Source: Candidatus Borkfalkia avistercoris
Lineage (GTDB): Bacteria > Bacillota > Clostridia > Christensenellales > Borkfalkiaceae
Direction of reading: 5' to 3'
Length of the DNA stretch: 63,823 nucleotides
Assembly: GCA_019115995.1 (NCBI GenBank)
Contig: DXCL01000005.1
Location: 1 to 63,823, forward strand
Under the pieces are notes generated by a model. The model saw only the letters and a list, made by a program, of their open reading frames with translations, was not told the origin of the DNA and made no database searches. The translations under genes and the position numbers were made by a program. Below are positions 18,111 to 29,740 of this stretch, in pieces (position 1 is the first letter of the stretch; each line of letters begins with the position of its first letter).

Positions 18111-18188
18111 CGCCCTTCCTTTTTTACAAACGGTCACCGATGTATTGAAGCTTCGCTTCAAAATTTACGCATCGCGTGTGGATAAGTT

Positions 18189-18512
18189 ATGTTTGCTAAA
18201 ATTTTAAAAACCCTGAGAAAAGAAAACGGAACCACCCAGTGCGAGCTTGCAGATAAACTCGGCGTAAAGCAGTCTACTGTCAGCAGTTGGGAGATCGGAC
18301 GTTCGAGACCTACTTTTGAACAGGTCATCGAAATTTCCAATATCTTCAACTCCTCCACAGACTATCTGCTCGGTAAATCCGACTACGAAAACAACTACGT
18401 TTATACCGACAACAAGACGCTGCAAAATTTTTATGTGGATTTCAGCAAGCTGAGCAAAGCGGAACAGACTTTTCTCGTCAAGGCAGTACACGCTTACGTT
18501 GAAAGCAAATAA
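18189..18512 (+). CDS. XRE-family helix-turn-helix regulator 2
   Basis: The 107-residue protein has an N-terminal HTH_XRE domain (CELADKLGVKQSTVSSWEIG, then SRPTFEQVIEISNIFNSSTDYLLG). A C-terminal extension of about 40 residues is rich in aromatic and charged residues, similar to small prophage or house-keeping repressors. It is probably read with regulator 1. A GC-rich hairpin without a T-run follows the stop, and a stronger terminator lies at 18653. Together the pair form an island between tpiA and gpmI. Confidence 0.8.
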   Translation: MFAKILKTLRKENGTTQCELADKLGVKQSTVSSWEIGRSRPTFEQVIEISNIFNSSTDYLLGKSDYENNYVYTDNKTLQNFYVDFSKLSKAEQTFLVKAVHAYVESK

Positions 18513-18652
18513 TGTGCGCCCGTATGCGGAAATCCGCGTACGGGTTCGCTTCATCTCCCCTGCCGTAATCCGTTTTTATGCAGCTTGCGGCATAGTTTGT
18601 TGACCATATAGTTAACACGAAAAACTATTTTCAAAGTAAAATATTTACATTC

Positions 18653-18677
18653 GCTCCTTTTTGCGGGAGCTTTTTTT
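18653..18677 (+). terminator. Intrinsic terminator after the XRE pair
   Basis: GCTCC...GGGAGC is followed by seven T residues. A second palindrome at 18688-18713 (AGCCGCGGCGCAT and its complement) lies between this site and the 3' end of tpiA. Confidence 0.75.
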
Positions 18678-18723
18678 ATTGACAGAAAGCCGCGGCGCAT
18701 ATGCGCCGCGGCTTGTTTGCGGT

Positions 18724-19470
18724 TTATTTGTTGTAATTTACGATAAACGAAAAATCTTCCGCCTTCAAAGAAGCGCCGCCGATCAGTCCCCCGTCTATCT
18801 CGGGCATCGCCATAAGCTCCTTGCAATTCTTCGCGTTCATGCTGCCGCCGTACTGAATGCGCACCTTTTCCGCGCATTTAGGGCAGAACACATCGGCGCA
18901 CTTTTTACGGATAAACGCGATCGTCTCGTTCGCCTGCTCCGCCGTTGCCGTTTTGCCCGTGCCGATCGCCCAGATCGGCTCGTACGCGATGACGATCTTC
19001 GAAACGTCTTCCAATCCTGTGAGCCCCTCTTCGATCTGTACGGAAAGCACCGCCTCCGTTTTGCCCGTTTCGCGCTCTTCCAGGCTTTCGCCCACGCATA
19101 CGATGGGCGTGAGCCCCGCCGCGAGCGCCGCGTGCATGCGCTTATTTACCGTTTCGTCCGTCTCGCCGAAATACTGGCGGCGTTCGCTGTGCCCGATGAT
19201 GACGTATTCCACGCCGAATTCCTTGAGCATCTCCGCAGAGATCTCGCCCGTATAAGCGCCCTTTTCCGCAAAGTGCACGTTCTGTGCGCCCACGTGAATG
19301 TTGCTGCCCTTCGCAGCCGCGCTCACCGCGGGAATATCCGTAAACGGAACGCAAACCACTACGTCGCAATCGGCGTCTTTCACGAGCGGTTTGAGCTCGT
19401 TGACCAAAGCGGCGCCCTCCGCCGCGGTCTTGTTCATTTTCCAGTTGCCTGCTATGATAGGTCTTCTCAT
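18724..19470 (-). CDS. tpiA: Triose-phosphate isomerase
   Basis: The 248-residue TIM barrel interconverts dihydroxyacetone phosphate and glyceraldehyde 3-phosphate. It begins [15 protein letters not shown], which includes the active-site Asn and Lys. It has [10 protein letters not shown] with the catalytic His, and [14 protein letters not shown] with the catalytic Glu and the flexible loop. The length is standard. It lies 92 nt downstream of pgk, and the gap contains a 12-bp hairpin (19523-19549), so the two are probably partly co-transcribed. Confidence 0.97.
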   Translation of the reverse strand: MRRPIIAGNWKMNKTAAEGAALVNELKPLVKDADCDVVVCVPFTDIPAVSAAAKGSNIHVGAQNVHFAEKGAYTGEISAEMLKEFGVEYVIIGHSERRQYFGETDETVNKRMHAALAAGLTPIVCVGESLEERETGKTEAVLSVQIEEGLTGLEDVSKIVIAYEPIWAIGTGKTATAEQANETIAFIRKKCADVFCPKCAEKVRIQYGGSMNAKNCKELMAMPEIDGGLIGGASLKAEDFSFIVNYNK

Positions 19471-19562
19471 GCCGTTATCTGTCCTTTTTTAATAGTGAAT
19501 CGTTCATTTATTCTGCCGCGGAAAGAGCGGAATTTTTCCGCTCTTTCTTATGGCTTATAAAA

Positions 19563-20882
19563 TCAGTCTTTATCGTTGAGGCACGCGATGCCGGGAAGGA
19601 TTTTGCCCTCGAACAGTTCGAGAGAAGCGCCGCCGCCTGTGGAGATGTGCGTCATCTTGTCGGCAAACCCGAGCTGCTGCACAGCCGCAGCGCTGTCTCC
19701 GCCGCCGATGATCGTCGTAGCGTCCTTGGCTTCCGCCATCGCTTCCGCGATCGCGATCGTGCCCTTTGCGAGGGTCGGGTTTTCGAACACGCCCATCGGC
19801 CCGTTCCAGATGACCGTTTTGGCGCCCTTGATCGCGTCCGCAAACAGCTTTCTCGACTCTTCGCCGATGTCGAGGCCTTCCATATCCGCCGGGATCTCGC
19901 TCACTTTGACCGTCTTCACGTCTACGGGCGCGTCGATCGGGTTCGGAAAATCTTTCACGATGACGGTATCGACGGGCAGGAGCAGTTTTTTGCCCATGTC
20001 TTTCGCCTTCTGCATCATATCTTTGCAGTAGCCGAGCTTGTCGTCGTCGACCAAAGATTTTCCGATCTCGTAACCCTCTGCTTTGAGGAAGGTATACGCC
20101 ATGCCGCCGCCGATGATGAGCGTGTCGCATTTATTCAGGAGATTGGAGATGACGTTGAGCTTATCTGCGACCTTTGCGCCGCCGAGCACCGCAACGAAGG
20201 GGTGCACGGGGTTTTCGAGCGCGTCCGCCATCACTTCGAGCTCTTTCTGAATGAGGAAGCCGCAGACCGCAGTCTTTACAAGGCCGTACTCTACGATCGC
20301 CGCCGTGGAAGCGTGCGAGCGATGCGCCGTGCCGAACGCGTCGTTCACATAAATATCGCAATAGGAAGCGAGCTTTTTGCAGAATTCGAGGTCTTTCCCC
20401 TCTTCACCCGCATAGAAACGCAGATTTTCCAAAAGAACGCACTCGCCCTCTTTGCACGCGGCGACCTTTGCCTCCGCGTCGGGGCCGATCACGTCTTTCG
20501 CAAAAGCGACCTTGCCGCCCAAAAGCTCGTTCAGCCTGTCAGCAACAGGTTTGAGCGTGAGCTTTACCGGATCGTTCTTTTTCGCCTTGGCGATGTATTC
20601 TTCGGTCGCCTTAGCCTGCTCGTCGGCAGGGAGCGCCTCGACCGCCTTCTTTTCCTTTTTGTTGAGTTTTACCTTTTCGTCGAACACGTTGTGCGGCTTG
20701 CCCATGTGCGAGCACAAAACAACTTTTGCGCCGTGCTCCATCAGATATTTGATGGTGGGCAGCGCGCCCATGATACGGTTCTCGTCGGTGATCTTGCCGT
20801 CCTTCATGGGAACGTTGAAATCGCACCTTACGAGGACCCTTTTGCCCTTTACGTCTACATCGGTAACAGACTTTTTGTTCAT
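19563..20882 (-). CDS. pgk: Phosphoglycerate kinase
   Basis: The 439-residue enzyme makes ATP from 1,3-bisphosphoglycerate. The N-terminal substrate domain has [13 protein letters not shown] and the C-terminal nucleotide domain has the GGGDSAAAV stretch. It is about 40 residues longer than the usual 395-400 because of a lysine/glutamate-rich insert (near residues 74-105), as in several clostridial enzymes. A clear promoter (20921-20949) and a GGAG site precede the start, making it the first gene of the glycolytic block. Confidence 0.97.
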   Translation of the reverse strand: MNKKSVTDVDVKGKRVLVRCDFNVPMKDGKITDENRIMGALPTIKYLMEHGAKVVLCSHMGKPHNVFDEKVKLNKKEKKAVEALPADEQAKATEEYIAKAKKNDPVKLTLKPVADRLNELLGGKVAFAKDVIGPDAEAKVAACKEGECVLLENLRFYAGEEGKDLEFCKKLASYCDIYVNDAFGTAHRSHASTAAIVEYGLVKTAVCGFLIQKELEVMADALENPVHPFVAVLGGAKVADKLNVISNLLNKCDTLIIGGGMAYTFLKAEGYEIGKSLVDDDKLGYCKDMMQKAKDMGKKLLLPVDTVIVKDFPNPIDAPVDVKTVKVSEIPADMEGLDIGEESRKLFADAIKGAKTVIWNGPMGVFENPTLAKGTIAIAEAMAEAKDATTIIGGGDSAAAVQQLGFADKMTHISTGGGASLELFEGKILPGIACLNDKD

Positions 20883-20920
20883 GACCTGATCTCCTTCGGT
20901 TTTTATTTTTACCCTATATA

Positions 20921-20949
20921 ATGATATACTTTTTTTTGCAATTTGTCAA
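20921..20949 (-). promoter_or_regulatory. Promoter of pgk
   Basis: On the minus strand TTGACA (20949-20944) and TATCAT (20926-20921) have a 17-bp spacer. They lie 38 nt before the ATG. Confidence 0.75.
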
Positions 20950-21006
20950 TGATTGTCGGTATTTTTCTCCCGCCGCGCGCGCGAAAAAATCGTGCGCGTA
21001 GCATTT

Positions 21007-21492
21007 TCAAAGGGAGGTGAGCTTTCCATGCAAACGCCCCTGCGCGTAACCGAGCTGGCGCCAGCCCTCGTAAACGGCGACGGCGACCGAATTGGATAGA
21101 TTCAGCGAGCGTATATCGCCGATCATGGGAATGCGCACGCAGCTTTCGTAATGCTCCTTCAAGAGCGGCTCGGGCAGCCCCTTCGTCTCCTTGCCGAACA
21201 CGAGAAAATCCCCTTCGCGATACTCTACGTCGCTGTGCGTTTTTTCCGCTTTCGTGGTGAAAAAATAAAAGCGCGCAGAAGGATACTTCGCAAAGACCTC
21301 TTCGATACAATCATAATAGGAAATGTCCACGAAATGCCAGTAATCCAGCCCGGCGCGTTTGAGATATTTATCCGACACCTCGAACCCGAGCGGCCGCACG
21401 AGGTGCAGCTTGCAGCCCGTGGCGGCGCAGGTGCGCACGATATTGCCGGTATTTTGCGGGATCTCCGGCTCCACCAGAACGATATGAAACAT
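21007..21492 (-). CDS. trmL: tRNA (cytidine/uridine-34 2'-O)-methyltransferase TrmL
   Basis: The 161-residue SPOUT-class enzyme methylates the wobble ribose of certain leucine tRNAs. It has the family start MFHIVLVEPEIPQNTGNIVR and the knotted SAM-binding region (FGKETKGLPE, then RIPMIGDIRSLNLSNSVAVA). The ATG at 21492 is chosen because GGGAGG lies just upstream and the length then matches TrmL. It is a single gene between pgk and the candidate small RNA. Confidence 0.95.
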   Translation of the reverse strand: MFHIVLVEPEIPQNTGNIVRTCAATGCKLHLVRPLGFEVSDKYLKRAGLDYWHFVDISYYDCIEEVFAKYPSARFYFFTTKAEKTHSDVEYREGDFLVFGKETKGLPEPLLKEHYESCVRIPMIGDIRSLNLSNSVAVAVYEGWRQLGYAQGRLHGKLTSL

Positions 21493-21586
21493 AGTATCTC
21501 CCTCCCTCGACGAAACCATTGCCGCAAAAGCTTCAAAACAGTGCACAATAATTTGCATATCCGATAAAATTTTATCGAAATATCAC

Positions 21587-21742
21587 TTGACTTGCCGCGG
21601 CGAATCGGTTATAATATTCATGTAAAATGTGTGCTGAAAAGGTACGTTTTTTACATACGATCCGATCATACTCACTACCCATATTTTTTCTCATTTGTTT
21701 TAGGAGAACGGCGCGTCGCGAGATGCGCCGTTCTTCTGTTTT
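21587..21742 (+). ncRNA. Candidate small RNA with its own promoter and terminator
   Basis: A near-consensus promoter, TTGACT (21587-21592) and TATAAT (21610-21615) with a 17-bp spacer, faces into the gap between trmL and valS. About 85 nt after the predicted start, a hairpin (GAACGGCGC...GCGCCGTTC, about 21706-21734) is followed by TTCTGTTTTT. The predicted transcript is about 120 nt and antisense to nothing known. A short frame starting at ATG 21627 runs through the hairpin and into valS antisense sequence, so coding is unlikely. I do not recognise an RNA family. Confidence 0.5.
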
Positions 21743-21800
21743 TAATAAGAAACCGCCGCACGCAGGAACACTTTTTCTGCACCGGGCGGCACGGGCAGTC

Positions 21801-21830
21801 AAAAAAGCGGGGCAACTGCCCCGCTTTTTT
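21801..21830. terminator. Bidirectional terminator at the 3' end of valS
   Basis: AAAAAAGCGGGGC-AACT-GCCCCGCTTTTTT is a strong hairpin with A/T flanks on both sides. It sits 1 nt from the valS stop codon and also backs up the small-RNA terminator. Confidence 0.9.
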
Positions 21831-21831
21831 A

Positions 21832-24456
<2,625 letters not shown>

Positions 24457-24532
24457 AACGTTCATTCCCTCTGATAAAAAATCGCGCAGCAAAAAAAGCG
24501 GCACAATCCAGTCACAAAAATTCTGCCTACTT

Positions 24533-24561
24533 ATTATATAAAAACGCCCGCCGCTTGTCAA
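24533..24561 (-). promoter_or_regulatory. Promoter of valS
   Basis: On the minus strand TTGACA (24561-24556) and TATAAT (24538-24533) are 17 bp apart. Confidence 0.75.
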
Positions 24562-24653
24562 TCGAAAACGAAACCGTTTGCCTGAAATGCGATGTCAAAA
24601 TATTCTCCGCCCGCATACGATATAGTATTAAAATTTTCCAAACGGAGAAATCA

Positions 24654-25664
24654 ATGAAAAAGATACTTACCGCAATTCTGTGCGCACTGTTTCTGGCTCT
24701 GCCCCTTTCCGCCTGTAAGACGGACGAGGGCGGGCTGAAAACCATACGGGTGAACGAGGTTACGCATTCCGTCTTCTATGCGCCCATGTATATCGCCGAC
24801 GCACTCGGCTACTTCGAGGAAGAAGGCATCGAGATCGAACTGACCAACGGCGGAGGCGCGGACGCTGTGATGGCGGCGGTGCTTTCGGGCAGCGCAGACA
24901 TCGGCTTCTGCGGGCCGGAAGCGGCGCTGTACGTGCTCATCGGCGGCTCGAACAACGTACCCACCGTGTTCGGCCAGCTCACCAAGCGAGACGGCTCCTT
25001 CCTTGTATCCCGCGTGGACGAGGCGGACACCTTCGACTGGGCGACCACCTTGCAGGGCAAAGAGATACTGGCAGGCAGAAAAGGCGGCGTTCCCGCGATG
25101 ACCTTCGAATATATCCTCAACGAAAACGGGCTGCACGACGGGCAGAACGTGACCATGAACTACGACATCAACTTCAACTATATGACCGCCGCCTTCGAAT
25201 CGGGCACGGCGGATTACTGCACCATGTTCGAACCCGTGGCGTCGGAATATGAGGCGCAGGGCAAGGGCTATGTGGTCGCTTCCGTGGGCGAAGCTTCGGG
25301 CGAGGTGCCCTATACCTGCTATATCGCCAGAGAAAACTATATCGACGACAACGAAGAGACGATAGAAGGCTTCCTGCGGGCGATCATGAAAGGGATCCGC
25401 TACGTCAACTCGACGGACAGCGCCGAGGCGGCAAAACTTTTGACGCCCTACTTCGACGGCACGAGCGAAAATTCCGTCAAGGTCTCCCTCGACAGCTACA
25501 AGTCTATCGACGCGTGGCAGACGGACATGACGATGACGGAAGACGCGTTCAACAGGCTTCAAGACATCATAGACAACGCCGGCGAGCTCGAAAAGCGGGT
25601 CAATTTTGCAGACCTCGTGGATACGAGCTATTCCTCCAAGATCTACGCCGAGCTTTACGGCTGA
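24654..25664 (+). CDS. ABC transporter substrate-binding lipoprotein (SsuA/TauA/ThiY-like)
   Basis: The 336-residue protein has a lipoprotein signal with Cys 21 (LPLSAC) and an NMT1/THI5-like periplasmic-binding fold. The opening VNEVTHSVFYAPMYIADALG is followed by FEEEGIEIELTNGGGADAVM and GSADIGFCGPEAAL. Such proteins bind alkanesulfonates, taurine, pyrimidine precursors of thiamine, or nitrate-like anions. The ligand cannot be fixed here because no sulfonatase or thiamine gene is adjacent and no TPP riboswitch is seen upstream. The start at 24654 has GGAG and gives a correct signal peptide. It is the first gene of a three-gene importer. Confidence 0.88.
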   Translation: MKKILTAILCALFLALPLSACKTDEGGLKTIRVNEVTHSVFYAPMYIADALGYFEEEGIEIELTNGGGADAVMAAVLSGSADIGFCGPEAALYVLIGGSNNVPTVFGQLTKRDGSFLVSRVDEADTFDWATTLQGKEILAGRKGGVPAMTFEYILNENGLHDGQNVTMNYDINFNYMTAAFESGTADYCTMFEPVASEYEAQGKGYVVASVGEASGEVPYTCYIARENYIDDNEETIEGFLRAIMKGIRYVNSTDSAEAAKLLTPYFDGTSENSVKVSLDSYKSIDAWQTDMTMTEDAFNRLQDIIDNAGELEKRVNFADLVDTSYSSKIYAELYG

Positions 25665-25729
25665 CGCCGTAATGATTGAAAGCCGCCGCGCATCGGCGTA
25701 TATGCCGATGTGCGGGGGAGGTTTTTACC

Positions 25730-26500
25730 ATGAACGAAACACTTGACGGGCGTTTGCTCGAATTCAAAAACGTAAGCCTGACCTACCATACCAAGGCCGG
25801 AGAAACGCTCGCGGTGAAGGATCTCGACTTTACCGTGCGCGAAGGAGAATTTATGGCGGTCATCGGGCCCTCCGGCTGCGGCAAGACCACCGTGCTTTCC
25901 CTGGCGGCGGGGCTTTTGAAGCCATCTTCGGGAGAGATCACCGTGCGCGGCAAGCCCGCGCGCGAAAGCGCGGGAAAGTTCGGCTACATGCTGCAAAAAG
26001 ACGAGCTTTTCCCCTGGCGCAATATTGAAAAAAACATCGTTCTGCCCCTGGAAATCAGCAAAAAGAATACCTCGGAAAACAGGGAAAAGGCGCTCTCTCT
26101 CGCAAAAAAGTACGGGCTCGGGGAATTCCTTTCCTATTATCCCGACCAGCTTTCGGGCGGCATGCGCCAACGCGCCGCGCTCATAAGGACGCTCGCGCCC
26201 GACCCCGAAATACTGCTGCTCGACGAGCCTTTTTCCGCGCTCGACTATCAGACCCGCCTTTCGGTGTGCAACGACGTGTATTCCATCATACGCGGAGAAA
26301 AAAAGACGGCGCTTTTGGTCACGCACGACATTTCCGAGGCGATTTCCCTTGCAGACAGGATACTCGTTTTAAGCAAGCGGCCCGCCTCCGTAGTGAGCCT
26401 GCACGAGATCGGGTTCGAAGATCTCAGCCCGCTCAAAAGAAGAGAATCGCCCCACTTTTCGGTTTGGTTCGAAAAGCTGTGGAAGGAGCTGAACATATGA
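25730..26500 (+). CDS. ABC transporter ATP-binding protein (SsuB/TauB-like)
   Basis: The 256-residue ATPase powers the importer. It has Walker A GPSGCGKTT, a Q-loop at MLQKDELFPWRN, the signature LSGGMRQR, Walker B ILLLDEPFSAL and the switch His in LLVTHDISEA. The LFPWRN stretch is typical of the SsuB/TauB group. The start at 25730 follows GGGGGAGG. The stop overlaps the start of the permease gene by 4 nt (ATGA), which implies coupled translation. Confidence 0.95.
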   Translation: MNETLDGRLLEFKNVSLTYHTKAGETLAVKDLDFTVREGEFMAVIGPSGCGKTTVLSLAAGLLKPSSGEITVRGKPARESAGKFGYMLQKDELFPWRNIEKNIVLPLEISKKNTSENREKALSLAKKYGLGEFLSYYPDQLSGGMRQRAALIRTLAPDPEILLLDEPFSALDYQTRLSVCNDVYSIIRGEKKTALLVTHDISEAISLADRILVLSKRPASVVSLHEIGFEDLSPLKRRESPHFSVWFEKLWKELNI

Positions 26501-27300
26501 AGAAAGAATTTTCCGGCGAACATATCGCCTTTCTGAAAAAGGAGAAGAAAAACACCGTCATCGTATGGGCGGCGCGCGTCGGCGTGCTCGCGCTCATACT
26601 CGGCGTATGGGAACTCATCGCGCAGCTGGAACTGGTCGACCCGTTTATCATAAGCTCGCCCTCGCGCATCGCCGCGATGATCGGGGAGCTGTGGTCGAAC
26701 GGCACCCTGTTCTATCATATCGGCACTACCCTTTGGGAAACGCTCGCGGGCTTTGCCATAGCCGTGGCGCTCGGCTCTCTCATCGCCCTCGCGCTCTGGT
26801 GGAGCGAGCGGGCGCGGAAAATTTTGGAGCCGTATATCGTCGTTCTGAACAGTCTGCCGAAAATCGCGCTCGGGCCCGTCATCATCATCTGGTTCGGCAC
26901 GGGTTCCACCGCCATCGTATTCATGACGGTGCTCGTGGGCATCATCGTGGCAGTGATGAACATGCTCAGCGGCTTTCTGGCGACGGATAAAAACAAGATC
27001 ACCCTGCTGCGATCGATGGGCGCGAGCAAGATGCAGATCCTCACAAAGCTCGTGATCCCCTCCGCCCTGCCCGAATTTATCGGCATGCTGAAAATTTGCG
27101 TGGGCATGGCGTGGATCGGTTCCATCATGGGCGAATACATCGTATCCAAAGCGGGATTGGGCTATCTGATCGTGTACGGCGGGCAGGTATTCCGCCTCGA
27201 CCTCGTGATGGCGGCGACGTTTATCCTCTGCATTCTGGCGGCGGGCATGTATTTTCTCGTCGTGCTGGCGGAAAAGATCGTCATCAAACACCCGAGATGA
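26497..27300 (+). CDS. ABC transporter permease (SsuC/TauC-like)
   Basis: The 267-residue membrane protein has six predicted helices and the BPD_transp_1 EAA-like coupling loop (KITLLRSMGASKMQILTKLV, where GAS corresponds to the EAAxxxG region). An NSLPKIALGPVIIIWFG stretch is typical of SsuC/TauC permeases. It starts inside the last codon of the ATPase gene. A terminator hairpin follows at 27334-27368. Confidence 0.93.
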   Translation: MKKEFSGEHIAFLKKEKKNTVIVWAARVGVLALILGVWELIAQLELVDPFIISSPSRIAAMIGELWSNGTLFYHIGTTLWETLAGFAIAVALGSLIALALWWSERARKILEPYIVVLNSLPKIALGPVIIIWFGTGSTAIVFMTVLVGIIVAVMNMLSGFLATDKNKITLLRSMGASKMQILTKLVIPSALPEFIGMLKICVGMAWIGSIMGEYIVSKAGLGYLIVYGGQVFRLDLVMAATFILCILAAGMYFLVVLAEKIVIKHPR

Positions 27301-27320
27301 CGCTCTGTCCGTATCCCGCT

Positions 27321-28370
27321 TCACATACGCTCTCTCCCCTTTGCGCTATGCATCGGGGAGTTTTTTTTCGGAAAAAAACATTTCAGCGCGCATGCACCGA
27401 GGAACAATATACCGCAAAGCCCCAGAAGCGGATAGGCAAAGCCGACGATGTTTTTCAACCCGAAGCGGGAAAGCAAAAATGCTGCGGCACACAGCAGCAC
27501 GCGCGCGGATCTTGCATGCCTGCATCGCTTTGCACGCGCGTGGAGGGGGTACCACGAGGAAAACAGCGTGGTAACGATTCCGAACGCGGAAACGATTGCA
27601 AATATTTTCCCCATAACGCTCTGCGCGCCCATCACCGCAAGCAGAGGCATATCTGCACCGATCGCGTTCGCGCCCGCAGCGAAAATATTGGCAAGTATAA
27701 TCACGATACAAGCCCCGATAACGAGCGACGCTCCCGCCGCCGCGACCGTACCGCCCCCGTACTTTGCTCCGAGGTCGCACACGACGGGCGCTGCGAGAAA
27801 CACGTTCATTCCCGCATAGGCGATCACAAGGCACACTGCCGCAAACGGCTCGCGCGCGGGATAAAACGCATAAGAAAAGTCTACCCGTCGGAAAGCGAGG
27901 GAGGCGACGAATACAAGAATTGCCGGCACAAGGCAAAGGTTTACCCAGCCGATCGCCGCCGTGCCCTTTTCCGAAAGAAAATAGACGGCGATCAGCACAC
28001 CCAAAGACAGCAAAGGAACAGATTTCGGCACGCCGAAGCCTTCGAGCATGACGGAATCCAGCCCCGCGAGCATACCCGCCGACGTCATGAGCGACGCCGC
28101 CAAAACGATCCACCGCACGGCGGGCGCAAAATTTTTGAATACCCGGCAAAGCGTTCCCTCGAATCCGCCGTACTTTTTTCCGCAATAAAACAAGAGCGCA
28201 AATCCGAGAAAAATGAGGAGCGCAGCCAGAAAAGCGCAGGGCAAAAAATTTTCAGTCGGAAAAAAACGTACCAGCTCCGCACCCGAAACGAACCCCGCCC
28301 CTACGACGGTGCCGATGAGTATTGCGGAAAGCCTTGCCGTTTCGCCGACTCTCTTCAACGCTTCGACCAT
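27321..28370 (-). CDS. YkvI-like membrane transporter (LeuT-fold family, function unknown)
   Basis: The 349-residue protein has about ten hydrophobic helices. It opens with IGTVVGAGFVSGAEL, the broken-helix region seen in YkvI-type proteins distantly related to amino-acid/sodium symporters. The substrate is unknown. The start is uncertain: ATG at 28370 has no clear ribosome-binding site, and a TTG lies 27 nt upstream. A possible minus-strand promoter (TTGTTT and TACTAT, 17 bp apart) overlaps this start region, so the message may have a very short leader. Confidence 0.75.
   Translation of the reverse strand: MVEALKRVGETARLSAILIGTVVGAGFVSGAELVRFFPTENFLPCAFLAALLIFLGFALLFYCGKKYGGFEGTLCRVFKNFAPAVRWIVLAASLMTSAGMLAGLDSVMLEGFGVPKSVPLLSLGVLIAVYFLSEKGTAAIGWVNLCLVPAILVFVASLAFRRVDFSYAFYPAREPFAAVCLVIAYAGMNVFLAAPVVCDLGAKYGGGTVAAAGASLVIGACIVIILANIFAAGANAIGADMPLLAVMGAQSVMGKIFAIVSAFGIVTTLFSSWYPLHARAKRCRHARSARVLLCAAAFLLSRFGLKNIVGFAYPLLGLCGILFLGACALKCFFPKKNSPMHSAKGRERM
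27334..27368 (+). terminator. Intrinsic terminator of the ABC operon
   Basis: CTCCCC...GGGGAG followed by eight T residues. It overlaps the last codons of the converging minus-strand gene. Confidence 0.8.
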
Positions 28371-28451
28371 ACGGTATAGTATATGCGCCGAAGGCAAAAA
28401 ACAAGCCGTCCGATCAAAATAATATGACGTCGATTATGGTCATAAAAAATC

Positions 28452-28488
28452 GACAAAAAAATGCCCCTGCGGGAGAACCCGCAGGGGC
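28452..28488 (-). terminator. Intrinsic terminator of gapA
   Basis: GCCCCTGCGGG-TTCT-CCCGCAGGGGC is followed by ATTTTTTTG on the minus strand, 24 nt past the gapA stop codon. Confidence 0.88.
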
Positions 28489-28511
28489 GAATGTTTATGC
28501 AAGTATTTTTC

Positions 28512-29528
28512 TTATTTGAGTTCAGCGAAATACTTGATGGTGCGAACCATCTGGCTGGTGTAAGAGTTCTCGTTATCGTACCAAGAAACGACTTTAACGA
28601 GCGTGGAGCCGTCGCCCATGGGCATGCATTTGGTCTGCGTGCCGTCGAACAGCGAACCGTAGGTAATGCCGATGATGTCGGAAGAAACGATCTCGTCTTC
28701 GGTGTAGCCGAAAGAGTCGGAAGCCGCCGCCTTCATCGCCGCATTCACGCCGTCTTTATCCACTTCGCCTTCTACGATCGCGATGAGCTGGGTCAAAGAG
28801 CCGGTGGGAACGGGAACGCGCTGTGCGCAACCGTCGAGCACGCCGTTGAGTTCAGGGATAACCAGGCCGATCGCCTTCGCAGCACCCGTGCTGTTCGGGG
28901 TGATGTTCACCGCGGCAGCCCTCGCACGGCGCAGGTCGCCCTTGCGATGAGGCCCGTCGAGCGTCATCTGGTCGCCCGTGTATGCATGAATGGTCGTCAT
29001 GTAGCCTTTTTTGATCTTAGCGAACTTGTTGAGCGCGTTCGCCATGGGAGCGAGGCAGTTGGTCGTGCAGGAAGCCGCGGAAATGATCGTGTCGGTGGGT
29101 TTGAGGGTCTTCTCGTTGACGCTGTACACGATGGTAGGCAGATCGTTTCCCGCAGGAGCGGAAATAACGACTTTCTTTGCGCCCGCGTCGATGTGCGCCT
29201 GGCTCTTCGCTTTGGAGCAATAGAAGCCCGTGCATTCGAGAACGACGTCTACGCCGATCTTACCCCAAGGCAGATCCTTTGCGTCCTTTTCGGCATAGAT
29301 CTTGATCTCTTTGCCGTCGACGATGATGGAATCCTCGGTCGCGGAAACCTTGTCCGCAAGCGCATATCTGCCCTGCGCGGAATCGTATTTGAGAAGGTGC
29401 GCGAGCATCGTGGGGCTGGTGAGGTCGTTGATAGCGACGACTTCGTAGCCCTTAGCGCCGAACATCTGCCTGAACGCGAGGCGGCCGATACGGCCGAATC
29501 CGTTGATCGCAACTCTTACATTAGCCAT
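28512..29528 (-). CDS. gap: Glyceraldehyde-3-phosphate dehydrogenase, type I
   Basis: The 338-residue NAD-dependent enzyme has the Rossmann start [16 protein letters not shown] and the active-site stretch [13 protein letters not shown] with the catalytic Cys. The C-terminal half has the usual [12 protein letters not shown] motif. Gap is often the first gene of a gap-pgk-tpi operon in Clostridia, but here it lies 8 kb away with its own promoter (29589-29617) and terminator. Confidence 0.97.
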   Translation of the reverse strand: MANVRVAINGFGRIGRLAFRQMFGAKGYEVVAINDLTSPTMLAHLLKYDSAQGRYALADKVSATEDSIIVDGKEIKIYAEKDAKDLPWGKIGVDVVLECTGFYCSKAKSQAHIDAGAKKVVISAPAGNDLPTIVYSVNEKTLKPTDTIISAASCTTNCLAPMANALNKFAKIKKGYMTTIHAYTGDQMTLDGPHRKGDLRRARAAAVNITPNSTGAAKAIGLVIPELNGVLDGCAQRVPVPTGSLTQLIAIVEGEVDKDGVNAAMKAAASDSFGYTEDEIVSSDIIGITYGSLFDGTQTKCMPMGDGSTLVKVVSWYDNENSYTSQMVRTIKYFAELK

Positions 29529-29588
29529 TTTGAATATTCCTCCAATTATAAAAATTGATTTTATCGCAAAATTTTTTCCAGCGTTTTT

Positions 29589-29617
29589 ATTATACCAAAT
29601 AGGAAAAATTTAGTCAA
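29589..29617 (-). promoter_or_regulatory. Promoter of gapA
   Basis: On the minus strand TTGACT (29617-29612) and TATAAT (29594-29589) are 17 bp apart. They lie 60 nt before the start, with GGAGG near the ATG. Confidence 0.78.
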
Positions 29618-29740
29618 TGATTTGCGCGAAATAACTTTTGTTTTACCGATTTTATGAATAAATCGCACAAAAAAGCAGGCTTTTTTCTGCAATTTGCCCA
29701 AAACGGAAAAAACCGCGCAGCGCCTGCCGGGGCAGAAAAA

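Noticed and set aside
17877-18512. A prophage
   Set aside because: Only two small XRE genes are present, with no integrase, structural gene or attachment repeat.
24457-24653. A T-box for valS or a TPP riboswitch for the ABC operon
   Set aside because: The valS leader is about 70 nt and lacks the T-box GGUGG/ACCGCG element; the plus strand lacks the CUGAGA and related thiamine motifs.
27096-28379. A 427-residue plus-strand frame over the YkvI-like gene
   Set aside because: The opposite strand gives a clear membrane protein, and this frame is Arg/His-rich without motif.
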